Shown piece after piece: positions 43,781 to 55,317 of a stretch of DNA of 64,000 nt. The stretch's first letter is position 1, and each line of letters opens with the position of its first letter. Under the pieces are notes generated by a model that was given only the letters and a program-made list of their open reading frames with translations, was not told the origin of the DNA and made no database searches. Source of the stretch: Apiosordaria backusii (lineage: Eukaryota > Ascomycota > Sordariomycetes > Sordariales > Lasiosphaeriaceae); contig JAUKTV010000014.1 of the NCBI GenBank assembly GCA_030549205.1, positions 744,001 to 808,000 of the forward strand. Direction: 5' to 3'. The position numbers were made by a program, and so were the translations under genes.

Positions 43781-46263
43781 CGTTGGCTATGTCAAAATCT
43801 TTTGGTGAGAAATTATTGCTAACGAGTAAAAAAAGAGAGATGGTTGGAGATGTACTTACTGTTGTTCTTGCGAAAGCGAAGAAAGGTGGTGGGTAAACTC
43901 GTGTGTGCTGCTGCGGTTTGGCAAAGTCCCAGGAGCTGGTTGGTGGTGAGTTTGAGGGGGGGAAAGAAGTCGAGGAGAGAAAGGTTGACAGTATTTATAT
44001 CTAAGAATGAGGAGCAACCTGTCTTGTCGGCGACGACGACATCGTTGACGAGACCCACTTCTTGACCATTTGTCTGGCAAGGAATTCAGATGAGCAAGTT
44101 GTGAAGCAAGGCAGGAGCGAGTTATCTGAAGATATATATGGGGACGTTTAGGAGCAAGACTTGCTCCTTTGTTTTGCAGATACCTGGTAACCAGATGACT
44201 GGCCCTGAGACAGTAGGTTATGTTGTTGAGCAACTGATGATAAGACTGCTCGTGTGACTGGCATCTCATATTCTCGCTGGATGCTGTGGGTGCTTCCAAG
44301 TATCGGGAGCATGTTTTCAAGATGATGATTCTGTTTTGAGGGGCAGTTTGGCCTGGCGGCAAGATTGATTGACTCGAGCGTCTTATTTACAACTAGAGGA
44401 GATAAACAGGCAGACTTTCCAATACCATCAAGGCCTATATCGGCTCGCACGCTACCCACAGATCTGGCAATCTCCAAAGAAACCCAGCACCACAATTCTC
44501 ATCCTCCCAGCCTCATTAACAACCTTATAAAATTTCTCTTCACTGACTCTTTGCCTTCTTTGCGGTTCTCTTCTTCTCGAGGCTAGCCTCAGCATGATGC
44601 TTATTTGGCGGCAAGAAGTCCGACATAGAGGTGGGCAATGAGTCCTAGAACAAGTCCGAAAGAGGTAGATAAAGTTTCTGGTATCACGTAAGGTAATGTG
44701 GTTTAAAGTTCAAGAAGTTTGTAGTGTTGATTTCTCGTAATGCCTAGAAGTATGCCAGTGCCTTTTCCACATCATCTGGTCGGCGGCATAGGGCAGGGCC
44801 TGATTCGTCGGCAACGGTGGTTCAGTGTCGGTCGCAGCTGTTGGAAGCGTGGGTTGTGCTTCATTAGGCAGTTGGCCGGGCCCCCCATGGTCGATAGTGA
44901 GCCCGATGGCACGGTAGAGTGTGCCGTTTCGCTCGGTGTTGCGAAGAATTGAGACCGCCCGGCCGGGCTGGTGGTGGTTCTTGTAGATGAACCAATCTCA
45001 GAAAACCAGCCAGAGTTATGTTCGGTGTGGCCCGAGCTAGAAGACAAGGTTGGGGAGGGCATTTTGCTGGTTGGTGCTGGTTATCAACAGGTATCACGAG
45101 GCACCTTTGACGTTGGCAATATCGATGCTGTTGAGAATGCGAAGTTGTGGGAGAGGGGGAAAGTTGGAAGAGGTTAGTTCTTTATATACTCGACCAAGAG
45201 CAACATCTTCACCCCATGACGACGTCAGTGATCTCCTTATCAAGTGAATTGCGTCGCCGGGAGATAGAGCAACTATTGCTCCTCAACGAAACAGGAATAA
45301 ATCTGCTCAGCCAAAATCAACAAAGATTTTCTTCTCGTCGATACCCACAGCCATTTAAGTGAGTGACTAGAGCTCCTCGAAGCTCGGCCCACACGAGCAA
45401 TCAACAATGAATCCCTTCTCGTCGATATCAGACGATGGGGTCGTCGATGAGGTCGTCGGCGACGCCAACACCAAATGACCTCAACGTTTTTGGTTGGACC
45501 CGTTTGTCATGGTAATTTATACAAAGAAAGTACATCAGATAGTTTGTCTAGCGTGCGCTCCCAATATGGAGCAGGTTGGGTCATGAGGAGCAGCAGAGGA
45601 GACCAATCGATTGCTCTAGATTGGATAGGTACCATGAGCAGGTGTTCGAGATAACTCCGCCTGAATGATGAAGCGATAGTTGATACTACCAGAGAATAAC
45701 TTGTTAGCAGATTTCTTTGGGCGTAAAAGGTGCAATCAGATTTGCAAATCAGGATTATGAGAAGTTTCTAGTTGGCAGCCTTGAAAGTGGGGCCGTCTTG
45801 AGCGTTCAGGGGCTGAGGGGTTTCCCACCAACTTAAATACAGCAAAAATGATCAAGATTCAAATCCAGTAAAGAGTCAGCATGTGCAGTGCCCTGCTTCG
45901 TTTGCGAGTCATAAAGGGTTTGTTTTGATCGCTGTGTCGTCAAACCTCTGAGTCTATCGTAATCTGACCCAGCAACAACAAACAAAACAACAATTTGTAC
46001 TCATTGACATGAGTAGTACCTAGGTAGGTATCCAAACAAAATCACGATACAACCTTAAAACAAACTATCAGTGTATAAAAGAGGTAATGTGTAAAAGGGG
46101 TAATGTGCTAATGTGTAAAACGGCTAAAGAAACAATCACAATTCACCTTAGGTACCACAGTCCTTAAAACATTTTCAAAAACAACCTTGATTCCCCCCAA
46201 CGCCTACATGTCAACACCCAATAATCTCAAACACAAACCTAGCAACACCTCCCAAAAAGCAAC
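43781..46263. other. 2.5-kb region without a convincing gene
   Basis: Short frames on both strands without recognisable domains. One plus-strand frame from about 44971 (VVLVDEPISENQPELCSVWP onward, ~68 codons to a GTTAGT donor-like site) reads rather protein-like but has no ATG. 46080-46140 holds repeated GTAATGTG(C/T)AAAA words. The left end includes the 5' UTR of the gene at 43780. Confidence 0.4.
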
Positions 46264-49200
46264 CTATCTATCTACTTTCACTCCCCCCTCCTCCTCCTCA
46301 CCCCCATCCCCAACCCCCTCACAAAACCCATTATCAACCTCCATCCCCCCATCCGCCCCAAGTATCACCCTCTCCCCTGGATTCCACCCCCCCCTCAACT
46401 CCCACAACCTCACCTGTCCCCTCTGCCCAACCCTATGCACCCGTCCAAAAACCTGCCTCCCTTCCCTCCTCGTCCACGTCGGCCCAGTCAAAACCAAGTA
46501 CCCCGCCTTCTGAAGATTAAACCCCGTCCCGCACACCCCCGTCGGCGCAACCAAAACATTCGGCGCTGCGTTACCCACTTCAAGGAACTTGTCAATCACC
46601 TTTTGTCTCTCCTGACTAGTCATGACAGAGTGGACATAGACTGCTTTTACCCCCTCCTTTTTCAGGGTGGTAATGAGCCAGAGATAGAGAAGTAGTGACT
46701 CCGCCTCGACGGGGGAGAACAAAACCAGTTTCTTGCAGGAGGAGGATTCCCCTGGTATTCTGGCTTTGTCAGCTAGCATTTGGGAGATGATGCTAGAAAT
46801 AGTGACGAGTTTAGGAGAGGAGGTGGTCCAAAGGCCAGATTTGATGAAAGAAAAATAAGGGGTTTTGGATGGGTTGTTTTCGGCGGCGGTGGTGAGGAAG
46901 TGGGTTACTTCCTGGTCGGAAAAGGTAAAGTTGGAGGTTGCTGCGGCGGGGAAGGTGCCGCAGAGGCGGAGTTTCAGGAGGAGGGGTGGGCCGACAGCGA
47001 TGGATTTCAGGTTGGCGGCGGGAGGGATGGAGTTGGCGAGGGATTGGATTGTTGCGTGGTGAGAGGCGGGGAGGGCGTGGTCGATGATGTTGACTTTGAG
47101 TTTTCCCAGGCTGGTCAGTTTGGTGGATTGGAAGGAGTCGGTTGCCAGGCGGCGGACCATGACTTTGGTGAGGATGCTGTCTAGGCGGCGGTAGTAGTCG
47201 TGGATTTTGGAAGGAGGAATAGAGATGCCCTGGGACTGGGAAGCGGTGTATGAGTCGAAGAGTTTGGTGAGATCGTCGAAGTGGGTAAGTGTGGCTGATG
47301 ATAGGGGGTGATTCGGTTGAGACCAGATTTTAGGATGCTCAAGGATTTCCAAAGCAGATCGTAGATCCGATGGGGAGTTCTCGATCGGTGTACCAGAGAC
47401 CAAATAAACTAGGGGGACTGGTCGCTGAGAATTCAGACTGGAGGCCTTGAGACGTTTCAGCCAGTCGAGGACGCGGTTGACCTCCCCAGAGTAAGCTGCA
47501 TATTGGTGAAACTCATCCAGCATGATTATTCCAGGAGTGAAGGTAGTCTTGCTTTTAGAGAACTCAGAAACCAGCTTGTGGATCGATTCCGGAGAGACGA
47601 CAATGACAAAGTCGCTTTGGATTGTGGCATTGCCGCTGCGCAGAGAAGCGAGCTCGACAGAGGTCAACTTGGAGTCCTTGTCAGTGGTGTGAATGTCATT
47701 TCCGTAACCGCGTACCTTGATGGCCTTACTGTCAAGCTTCGATCTGGCATCACGGATCATAGGCCCGCAGTTTCTAGCCGGCGCAATAATAACGTTGGGT
47801 CCATCGGGAAGACGATCAGCGAGGTGTCTAGTAAGGCCATGGTAGCAGTAGCATTTGAACCCCCACTTCTGATCGTAAGGACAACTTCGAGCCTTTTGGG
47901 CGTCTCGGGCATTATGTTTCATAATGGGCCCCTTCTTCGCAGGTGTTGTCTTGGACGGAGGATTCCAAGCCTCCATGACATCGGCCTTACATCTTCGGAG
48001 ATTGTGAGTCAACAGTAGAACACCAAACATTTCCTGTGTCTTGCCCAAACCCTGCTCATCCGCCAAAAATCCGCCCCGAACGTCATGAAGAATGAACCTA
48101 AGGAGGTTGTATACACCCATGAGTTGGTAGTCAAATAAGCCAACAGTCATCCCAGGGAATTTCTTGACAGGCACACGTGTACTGTGAGTCGCGGAGGAAG
48201 CTTTAATGACAAGTTGTCGTTTGTACTCTTCCACATTGACGCAAAAGAATTCCAGGCAGGCACTCCATTCACGCTCATTATCGCCAGTATTGTAGGCTCC
48301 GAGGCTGTCGTCTATGACATCGCGTTCGGTTGCTCCGTAATCCGGATCCTCGGTAGTCGTTATTTGGTAATTCTCAACCGTGGCCTCATCTCCGGCGGTT
48401 TGGTCGGGAGAGCTGCTGGTGCTTTCAAGAGACAGGGTCTCCGTAGCAGAAGTGAGCGCGGTGGTGGTGCTCGTTGGAGAACTAGGCGGGGAATCGTCAA
48501 AGTATCGTGCAGGAAGGAAATACCAAGGGCTAATTCTGGTGTTTCGTGTATAGCCTCTTTTGGAGAGAAACCCGGGCTGAGGAAGACTAGTGGGGAACTT
48601 GTGTTGGCGCTGACGGTATTTCATGTCCCAGTACTCGCCTTCTGTTATGAAGTCGAGCTCAAGCGCCATTTCAGGAAAGTCATCCCAGTTTGAGGAGTTC
48701 TTCTCCTTGGGCTTCTCGGCAGATTCCTCGGGTGGTGGTGCAGTTGCTGACAAAATGGCTCTCTTGTATTCATCGTCCCCAAGGGCGCTGGATGGTTTAA
48801 GAGAAGAAAAGGGTTTGTCCGAAATGGGAGGCTTATCGCTGCCCGCCACGCCCCGAAGTTCGCAATGGATATCCTCCAAACAAGGTCGTATTTCTATCTC
48901 GATATAATCAAGATCTTCTTTGCTGCATGCAACGTGGATAAGAAGCTGTTCCCAGTCTGATCTGTACTCCAGCTCTTTCTCATCGCCATCTTGGATAACA
49001 AAGAGCTTGTGAAGAATTGGATCATAACCAATCTTCCTGACCATCCAGTTCTTCAGGCGGGCAAAGGAATAGTCGGCCTGGGTAAGGGTTCTGGTTCTGT
49101 TTTCGAGCTGTTCATAGTTGATGTTCGCCACCGTGTTCAAAAGCCACACATCAACAATCTTGTTGGCTTTGTCATCGCATCGATTGATGCGCAGAATGGT

Positions 49201-49458
49201 GTGGTAGAGCCTTGACCAGACAGGGGTGGCCGGCTCGCTGGGTATTGAAGCTGGAGCCATTGTCATCACAACAAAAAGATCACTTCCAGAGTGAAAGATT
49301 TCGTGTGGTCCGAAAACCAAGTTGTATCGTTGTTGGCTTCGTTTTAATACAGATCCTTCATGAATGGCACAGGAGAGAAGTGTTTCAATCTTGAAAGAAC
49401 TTGTTCTGCCACAGCTGAAACAATCCAAACTGTATGCACCACCTAGAATGTACCTCAT
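46264..49458 (-). CDS. SNF2-family DNA-dependent ATPase/helicase-like protein
   Basis: 1,064 aa, single exon. The N-terminal ~440 residues are not conserved, with a CFSCGRTSSF zinc-ribbon-like start. SNF2 core: FDYQLMGVYNLLRF (Q-motif-like), Walker A DEQGLGKTQ (~466), DEFH in place of DEAH (~648), motif III LVSGTPIENS. Helicase C: VKAVYVHSVMTSQERQKVIDKF, GFNLQKAGYLVLTGP, and motif VI GRQVFGRVHRVGQ (~1006). A Cys-containing insertion between motifs Ia and II (CPYDQKWGFKCYCYHG) could be a degenerate finger. Closest in layout to fungal Rad5/Rad16-like or orphan SNF2 proteins. Nuclear chromatin or repair role expected. Catalytic motifs look usable. Confidence 0.9.
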   Translation of the reverse strand: MRYILGGAYSLDCFSCGRTSSFKIETLLSCAIHEGSVLKRSQQRYNLVFGPHEIFHSGSDLFVVMTMAPASIPSEPATPVWSRLYHTILRINRCDDKANKIVDVWLLNTVANINYEQLENRTRTLTQADYSFARLKNWMVRKIGYDPILHKLFVIQDGDEKELEYRSDWEQLLIHVACSKEDLDYIEIEIRPCLEDIHCELRGVAGSDKPPISDKPFSSLKPSSALGDDEYKRAILSATAPPPEESAEKPKEKNSSNWDDFPEMALELDFITEGEYWDMKYRQRQHKFPTSLPQPGFLSKRGYTRNTRISPWYFLPARYFDDSPPSSPTSTTTALTSATETLSLESTSSSPDQTAGDEATVENYQITTTEDPDYGATERDVIDDSLGAYNTGDNEREWSACLEFFCVNVEEYKRQLVIKASSATHSTRVPVKKFPGMTVGLFDYQLMGVYNLLRFILHDVRGGFLADEQGLGKTQEMFGVLLLTHNLRRCKADVMEAWNPPSKTTPAKKGPIMKHNARDAQKARSCPYDQKWGFKCYCYHGLTRHLADRLPDGPNVIIAPARNCGPMIRDARSKLDSKAIKVRGYGNDIHTTDKDSKLTSVELASLRSGNATIQSDFVIVVSPESIHKLVSEFSKSKTTFTPGIIMLDEFHQYAAYSGEVNRVLDWLKRLKASSLNSQRPVPLVYLVSGTPIENSPSDLRSALEILEHPKIWSQPNHPLSSATLTHFDDLTKLFDSYTASQSQGISIPPSKIHDYYRRLDSILTKVMVRRLATDSFQSTKLTSLGKLKVNIIDHALPASHHATIQSLANSIPPAANLKSIAVGPPLLLKLRLCGTFPAAATSNFTFSDQEVTHFLTTAAENNPSKTPYFSFIKSGLWTTSSPKLVTISSIISQMLADKARIPGESSSCKKLVLFSPVEAESLLLYLWLITTLKKEGVKAVYVHSVMTSQERQKVIDKFLEVGNAAPNVLVAPTGVCGTGFNLQKAGYLVLTGPTWTRREGRQVFGRVHRVGQRGQVRLWELRGGWNPGERVILGADGGMEVDNGFCEGVGDGGEEEEGGVKVDR

Positions 49459-49576
49459 TTGAATTCAAAGAGCCCTGTCGGCCCCTTGTGAGCTTGTATG
49501 AACAAAGGAAGTCAGTCGCATTTCTGATAGGTTGACGTCCAGGATCTCAACATCTTTGTTCCAGTCATTGCCAAGC

Positions 49577-50888
49577 TCAGCTACGGTACTCAAGATCGGG
49601 CGTCAGGCCAGGAATTGAATCCAACCCTATGACATTGTAAGTATTATCGATCTTTTGCAGACGTGAAATGGTAAAAAGAGCATAAGCTTACATCCATCAA
49701 TTTTCTCATGAACATGCAGAGGACTAGTGCATTTGTTTCCTGTTGCGAGGCTCTGAGACTTGAGCTGTGGACACCTGTCGCAGTTTGAATCCATGGCGAT
49801 CTGTAGGGCGTTGTCCTTCCACCCAAAAACATAATCGCCGTGGTTCCCAAAGCCAGTTTCGTCACCTTGGCTCCACACAAATGGCTGGCTGCCATCTTCT
49901 GGCCAGAGGTCTTTAGAGTTGAATTTAGATGTATCCCAAATTACTTCAAAGAAGAGCTGTGGAATCTTCACCGGATGACTCGCCGGGCATGGGCCGTTGT
50001 TCTCGAAAGTCCCAGACGCAGGATAGGCAACGTGGGCCATATGGTCGGGTGTATCGAGGTTCTTTCCATCCCAGCATGTCGGAAACCTAACATTGGACAT
50101 GATGCCTGCTGGACAGGGGCGCTTGGGCATGTCAAGGGTTTCTCCGGTGCGGGTCAAGATGTTTTGCAAACATGTATACGTAAGCTGTCGGAATCTCGAG
50201 GCTTCTTCGCGAGTACGGTATTCTTGTTTGCCGATCAGCATTCGGAAACCGGGCTTGAAAGCCGTCACCGTGCCTGGTCCTCCACGGCCAGTGAAGAAGG
50301 GAGTATCTGACGGTTTATTTGTCAACAAAGTCACGGGGTAACTAGAGCACAGAACAAAGTTATCAAAGGGATCTGACATACAGTAGACCGTCATGCCGCC
50401 ATTAGCAGCTTCAAATCCCAGATTTGGCTTTTGCGGGACTCGGATAAACGATCCATTCCGAGCACGAAAGTAGAGGATCGCCGTCCAGTAGTTGGAGAAA
50501 TCGTCTGCAAAAGTGCAAGTGGTGCATGTGGCTTGGGAGGGAGGCGGTGTCGCGGGGTCCATCGTCACGTTGAAGGCATTCTACCAGCTGATCAACTTTT
50601 GCTCTTGTCGGGTTGGGTGCTCTCAGGATCAACGTACTCCTCCGACAATTTGGTGAAGATGTGGAGATGGAGCCATCCCAGGATTGACCAAGCTGGCAGA
50701 GAAAACAGTTCCTGGTTAACTTTGGTTGCTTATTCGCTTGCTCTCTTGGCCGCAATGCCCAAGGGTGAAACGAAACACAAAACTCACGGGTCGAGCCGCT
50801 CAACCACAAGCTGCGAGCATGAGAAGCGCAAAAGGGCGTTCGCCGTGGACGCTGTGAGCGCCACGGCTGTTAGGAAGCTCGTATGCAT
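49577..50888 (-). CDS. Secreted DUF1996 family protein
   Basis: 364 aa from exons 50888-50788, 50692-50638, 50580-49692 and 49626-49577 (introns of 95, 57 and 65 bp); exon lengths sum to an exact frame. Signal peptide MHTSFLTAVALTASTANA. Family signature near the N-terminus: LRFSCSQLVVERLDP / LVNPGMAPSPHLHQIVGG / NAF, then TCTTCTFADDFSNYWTA. Later CPAGIMSNVRFPTCWDGKNL, and the conserved HEKIDGWLDSIPGL end formed across the last splice. Found widely in ascomycetes as secreted or wall-associated proteins of unknown function. The short first exons explain why a naive reading would begin at 50568. Confidence 0.9.
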
Positions 50889-52742
50889 GTTGGAGATGTT
50901 GCAACTGACTTCTTTCGACTGTCGATGTCAACAGCTACAAGAATGCAGATACCAAAGCTGGGAGACATGGTAATGGTAACGGGCGTCGGGAAGCGTGCCT
51001 AAATGGAGGGGCCAAGGAGGCAAAGTTTGGTGATGTCGCCGCTGGAGGTGTGCTGAATTCATTTTTGATTTTTGGCTGATCTTGTCTATTTTGGAGGTCA
51101 ATTTAGAGAGGTCGTCTAACTTGGAGCCGGCACTCTGAGGCCAGTCATCTGATTGATGGATAAGTTGGTCGGGATGGTTGCTGCCGCATTGCGTCTCGGC
51201 ACTCCCCAGTGCCGGCAAATGAGTCCAGGGCACAGGCGGTCCCTTATGATGATCTGGGGGCAAGAAATAATTGCTTGCATACGGATATAGTTGCTTGTTC
51301 GGATCCCGGATCTGTGCCGAAACTCCCAGCAAAGCTTGTTGGTTTGCCAAGTCCCGTGTTGTTTGTAAGCCGTAAATCAAGACAGTAACGAGAAGCAAGC
51401 TTAGTTCAAGACAAGATCAAATATTTCCAAGAAGATAAGATCTGGGGTTTTTGGGTGCCCTGCCTGGCACGATAGGCAGCGGTCCAGTGATTGGGTCGGT
51501 CATGTGGACCGGGACTTTCCTCCCGCCGCACACATCTTGCATCGAGAATTTTGCACTATTACCAATTCCCTACAACAAGCACGTTTTCATTACCATCCTT
51601 TTTGATCCTTCATTTGACGGCGTGTTCGACGTGGAGACAAGAAGTATCCGTATTCGTATTCCCATCAACGACTCCATCACAAGATACCCACAACACCACA
51701 ACGGCCACACGACGCACTCGCTGTCGAGAATATGTCGCAGCAAATCATACAAGTCTTGGACGTGGTCAGTGCGGTGAACACACCAAGCAGAACGCCAAGC
51801 CATCTGCAAACCACGCTTTCAGAAGAGCACAGACCCCCATCACCACCACACTGCACAACACAGCGTATGATTCATCCGAAGACGAAACGTTCAATCGTCA
51901 CCCATTGGCTCGCCAGTTGTCGTTGCATTAACCTTCCCGCTGTCGACCAACTTGAGATCTTGAACAGTGGACACAAGGGCAGCAATGCGATTGATCTACG
52001 AATCCGGGGGTGGAGAGAACAGGGGCTATCTTCACAGCCTTTCAGGGGATCCAGGGGTAAACGGGCATTGTGAGACGAGAGTCCAAGCTCTGACACTTTG
52101 CACACCATGCCCCGTGCTCGACCACACACTTCTTGGTGACATCGCGCACAGCATTTGCGCGCCGGGAATCCGGGCTTGTGGAGTTGATGTTGTGCTCGAT
52201 GCCATGCCTGTCCATGCCATCCGCAAGCTTCGCTTATTTTGCTCTCGACCACTCCACCACAGGCTTCACAACCCTGCAAACAGCCACGCGAAAGCGGGAT
52301 AGCCCCAGACGGGCAGCTTCCGAGTCCCAAAAAACACGATCAATGGCGCGACCGTTTGCCCTTGCTTAAGGCGTGGGGTGCACAACATGGTGTCGATCGT
52401 CCGGCTGCTGTGGGATCGTCATCAATCGTCTCGTTTTCGAGTTCACTTCTTCGGGTTGTGGGAGAGTCCGGGGAATCCATGATATGGACGGCTCACCCAA
52501 TATCTCGGGCACCTATCCCGCCCCATCTTTCCCCGGACTTGCTTGAACATGATCTTGACCTGTTGAGCCGACTAGGTCGTTCCCCCGTTACCCCACCCAT
52601 TGGCAAATGAGGCAGCCGTTGAGCGGAAGCGCCGTCGTCGGGTTGTCGTTGCTGTTGTCCTCGTCGCCGCTGGTCGGTGCCATCTTCTGAGAAGCTGGCA
52701 TTCCGAGTGGTTCCTGGCGACTCCACGCCCCGTCCGCCTCCC
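50889..52742. other. 1.85-kb region, mostly non-coding, with one coding-like remnant
   Basis: Upstream of the DUF1996 gene and of the PTH11-like gene, which diverge. No convincing complete gene. See the separate entry for 52042-52360. CGACGA/TCGTCG-rich sequence near 52620-52680 is probably leader of the next gene. Confidence 0.4.
52042..52360 (-). pseudogene. Possible degraded gene fragment
   Basis: The minus-strand frame reads GRAIDRVFWDSEAARLGLSR, is broken by TAA at 52234-52236, then continues KLADGMDRHGIEHNINSTSP and KKCVVEHGAWCAKCQSLDSR to TGA at 52042-52044. The composition is protein-like and a CxxC pair is present, but there is no start, no splice solution and no family match. Confidence 0.25.
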
Positions 52743-54470
52743 ATGTCGGACTTTACCACCATCATAACGACGACCGACTCGACGTCATACTACTATGAGC
52801 CCACGACGACATATGGCTCGTTTATTCCGAGCCCGACTGACAATGACTCCACCGAGGTAGCTCAGAATGGGGCAGAAACACCAGGGTTCAAAATAAAACC
52901 AATAGTGGATTATGGGGGGCAGATCAACTTTACAATCTGGTTGTTGACTGCCCTGTCGGCGGCGTTTTTGGCATTGAGGGTGTATTCCAAGTTCTTGAGG
53001 CATCGAGGGTTATGGTGGGATGATCATGTTCTTATTGCTTCGTGGGTCAGTTGCCTCCTTCTACCCCGTCCCTACCTTGTGCATCAATCATCTGACAATC
53101 CTATAGATAGCACAGGTCACATCGTGTGCCTTTGTCTCTGTCTCGGTCACCTACGGTTTCGGTCGGTCACTATCGCTCTTCAACTTTGCCAACCTCAACA
53201 TCTATCTTTTGTATTGCAACTTGGCAGGCACGTTTTCCATTTTGGCGGCTTGTTGGAGTAAGACTTCTTTTGCTATCACCATCTTGCGGATTTCGAACGG
53301 GTGGATGAAGTATTTGGTCTGGTTCATCATTGTGACGGTCAATCTTTCACTCGGAGCGGCGATTGCACTCACGTGGGGTCAGTGTACGCCGATTGCAAAG
53401 ATTTGGCAGCCGAAGTTGGAGGGGGAGTGCTGGCCGAAATTCTATCAGGTTAGGTATAATATCTTCACTGCTGGTAAGCCTTTGCTCAATTCTGGATCTC
53501 GGTGATGATAAGGATGTTTGGCTGACAATAAAGCCAGTATATTCTGGAGCAATGGATATCGTCCTTGCCCTACTGCCATGGAGAATCATCTGGAAGCTCA
53601 CCATGAACAAAAAAGAAAAGTTTGGTGTGCTGGTGGCAATGAGCATGGGTGTCTTGTAAGTCTTTCGTCCGCACCTATCTTATCTCTCCTTGACTTCAGA
53701 CGCTGACCTCTCCTGCTAGTGCTGGGATAACCTCCATAATCAAAATAACCCAACTTCCCTCCATCTCCGACGCGTCCTTCACCGAGTCTACTACGCAGCT
53801 TGCCATCCTCGCCGCAGCCGAGGGCGCCATAACCATCATTGCCGCTTCGATCCCTATCCTTCGCGCCTTGCTGAAACACAACCGCCCCTCACCTGGCCCA
53901 GCCGAATTCTATCACGATATCTACACCGGCACGGCCAATTCGCAAGGAACAGGTCGCAGTTCAACCGTCATCAGCTCCCAAGGCCACCACCGAAACAATT
54001 CCAGCTGGAGTCGCGCCAGTCGAGTCAGTAGTAACAAAGAAACTCACATCGGAGGCTCAGTCCGACCAGGGAGCAGAGCAGGGTCGATCATCAGATTATC
54101 AAGATTGTCAAGATTCAGTGGGTTCAGCGCGGGAATGTTTAACCCGACTGGGTACGCCGGCGGTGGAAGCAGAGGATCGTCAATCCGGGCCTCGCCGTCG
54201 AGGAGCAGGAGTAGGATAAGGTCGAGGAACCAGAGCACGAACTCGTTTGGAAGTGCCGAAATTGGGGATGAGTTTGAGCCGCCGCCTGGAAAGATCATTC
54301 AGACGGAGGAGGTGTCGGTGGAGTATGAGATTAATGAGACGATGGCGATGCCGCTGCCGATGCCAATGCCTATGGCGAGCAGGCAGGGTCAGTATCATCA
54401 CCAACATGAACGGATGGACTCTGTGCCGAGTGACAGGCAGTGGATGGGGGCGGCGGGGAGGATTGTGTAA
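52743..54470 (+). CDS. PTH11/rhodopsin-like multi-spanning membrane protein
   Basis: 512 aa from exons 52743-53045, 53107-53473, 53538-53655 and 53720-54470 (introns of 61, 64 and 64 bp, two with GCTGAC branches). N-terminal Thr/Ser-rich extracellular segment, then seven hydrophobic segments with the family landmarks LWWDDHVLIASW, YGFGRSLSLF, LTWGQCTPIAKIW and GECWPKFYQ, and LALLPWRIIWKL. A ~190-residue cytosolic tail is rich in Ser/Arg/Gly (SRSRSRIRSRNQS) and Met/Pro. Plasma membrane expected. Not adjacent to the PKS cluster, and unlike the 32135 gene it has a long N-terminal ectodomain. Confidence 0.88.
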
Positions 54471-55317
54471 ATCATGTCTGGGAGTTGGGTATTGGTTTGG
54501 GGGTATTCCAAGGGCTTTTTTGGCTGGGCAGGGTTTGGAATGGGAAATGGGGTTTCATGGTTCTTTTTGCATCTGCCTGGTGGTTGTTATTTTTATTTTT
54601 TTTATTTTTGGGTGTTGACAGTCATTACCTTGGGATACCCGGTGTTGATTTGTATATTTGCTTTTATTCAACTTCGACTTTTTGTTCGGGGAGGTTCAAT
54701 TGTTGAAAAGTTTCAACGATTCCAGGTGAAAGTTGTAAGCTGTGTTGCATCTACTTTTTCGTGTACTTCTTACACATGCCACCCTGTTCAATTTGAACAG
54801 TTAAACTGTACGATCTTCTTGCTTCACCATAAAAAGCAGGCAAGCTTGTTCCAAAAAGGATCGGGAACAAAATTTCAAGTAATTCTTGCTCAAGGCAAAA
54901 AGCTCACCGGCCAGCCCTCTCGAAAACAGGTGAGAAGGGTGGCCCGGTTACGAAAACCCGTGGGTTTGTCTTCGGAATCGAACGGGGGGCTCTCGGTGAG
55001 CCCCGGGGCGGGGGCAGCCCCAATACCCTTACCACTTTGACCACGAAAGCGTTGTGGTGAGGGTACTGGGGCTGGTTGAAAGATGAGCGGTTGAACTAAT
55101 ACATATACCGTGGTTCTGCTCCTGCTGTTGCTCCCAGTGTGTTCCATTGTACTTGTTGCTTCTGTCAACAGTATCTCGTACCATCATCACCGTCACCTAG
55201 CGCAATTGCCGCCGTCTCACGGAATCTTTCGAATTCAAAACACTCACATTGAAGTTTCTACCCAGACCTACCTCAATCACAACCCTCACAATTTCCCTTC
55301 CCCAATCAACTCCCCCC
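54471..55317. other. Intergenic region between convergent genes
   Basis: 847 bp between the stops of the membrane protein and the monooxygenase. T-rich 3'-UTR-like start. The main feature is the strong hairpin at 55015-55074. Confidence 0.45.
55015..55074. repeat. Long imperfect hairpin
   Basis: Left arm 55015-55035 (CAGCCCCAATACCCTTACCAC) is restated here only as positions in practice: it opens CAGCCCC and closes TTACCAC. The right arm 55054-55074 opens GTGGTGA and closes GGGGCTG. 19 of 21 positions are complementary and the other two are G-U type in RNA; the loop is 18 nt. A second stem, GGGGCTC/GAGCCCC, lies just upstream (about 54985-55004). It could be a structured transcript end or a small-RNA precursor. 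Confidence 0.6.

Noticed and set aside
54940..55010. Possible tRNA-like segment (TTCGGAATCGAAC)
   Set aside because: No cloverleaf could be formed and no T-loop of the right sequence; explained better by simple hairpins.
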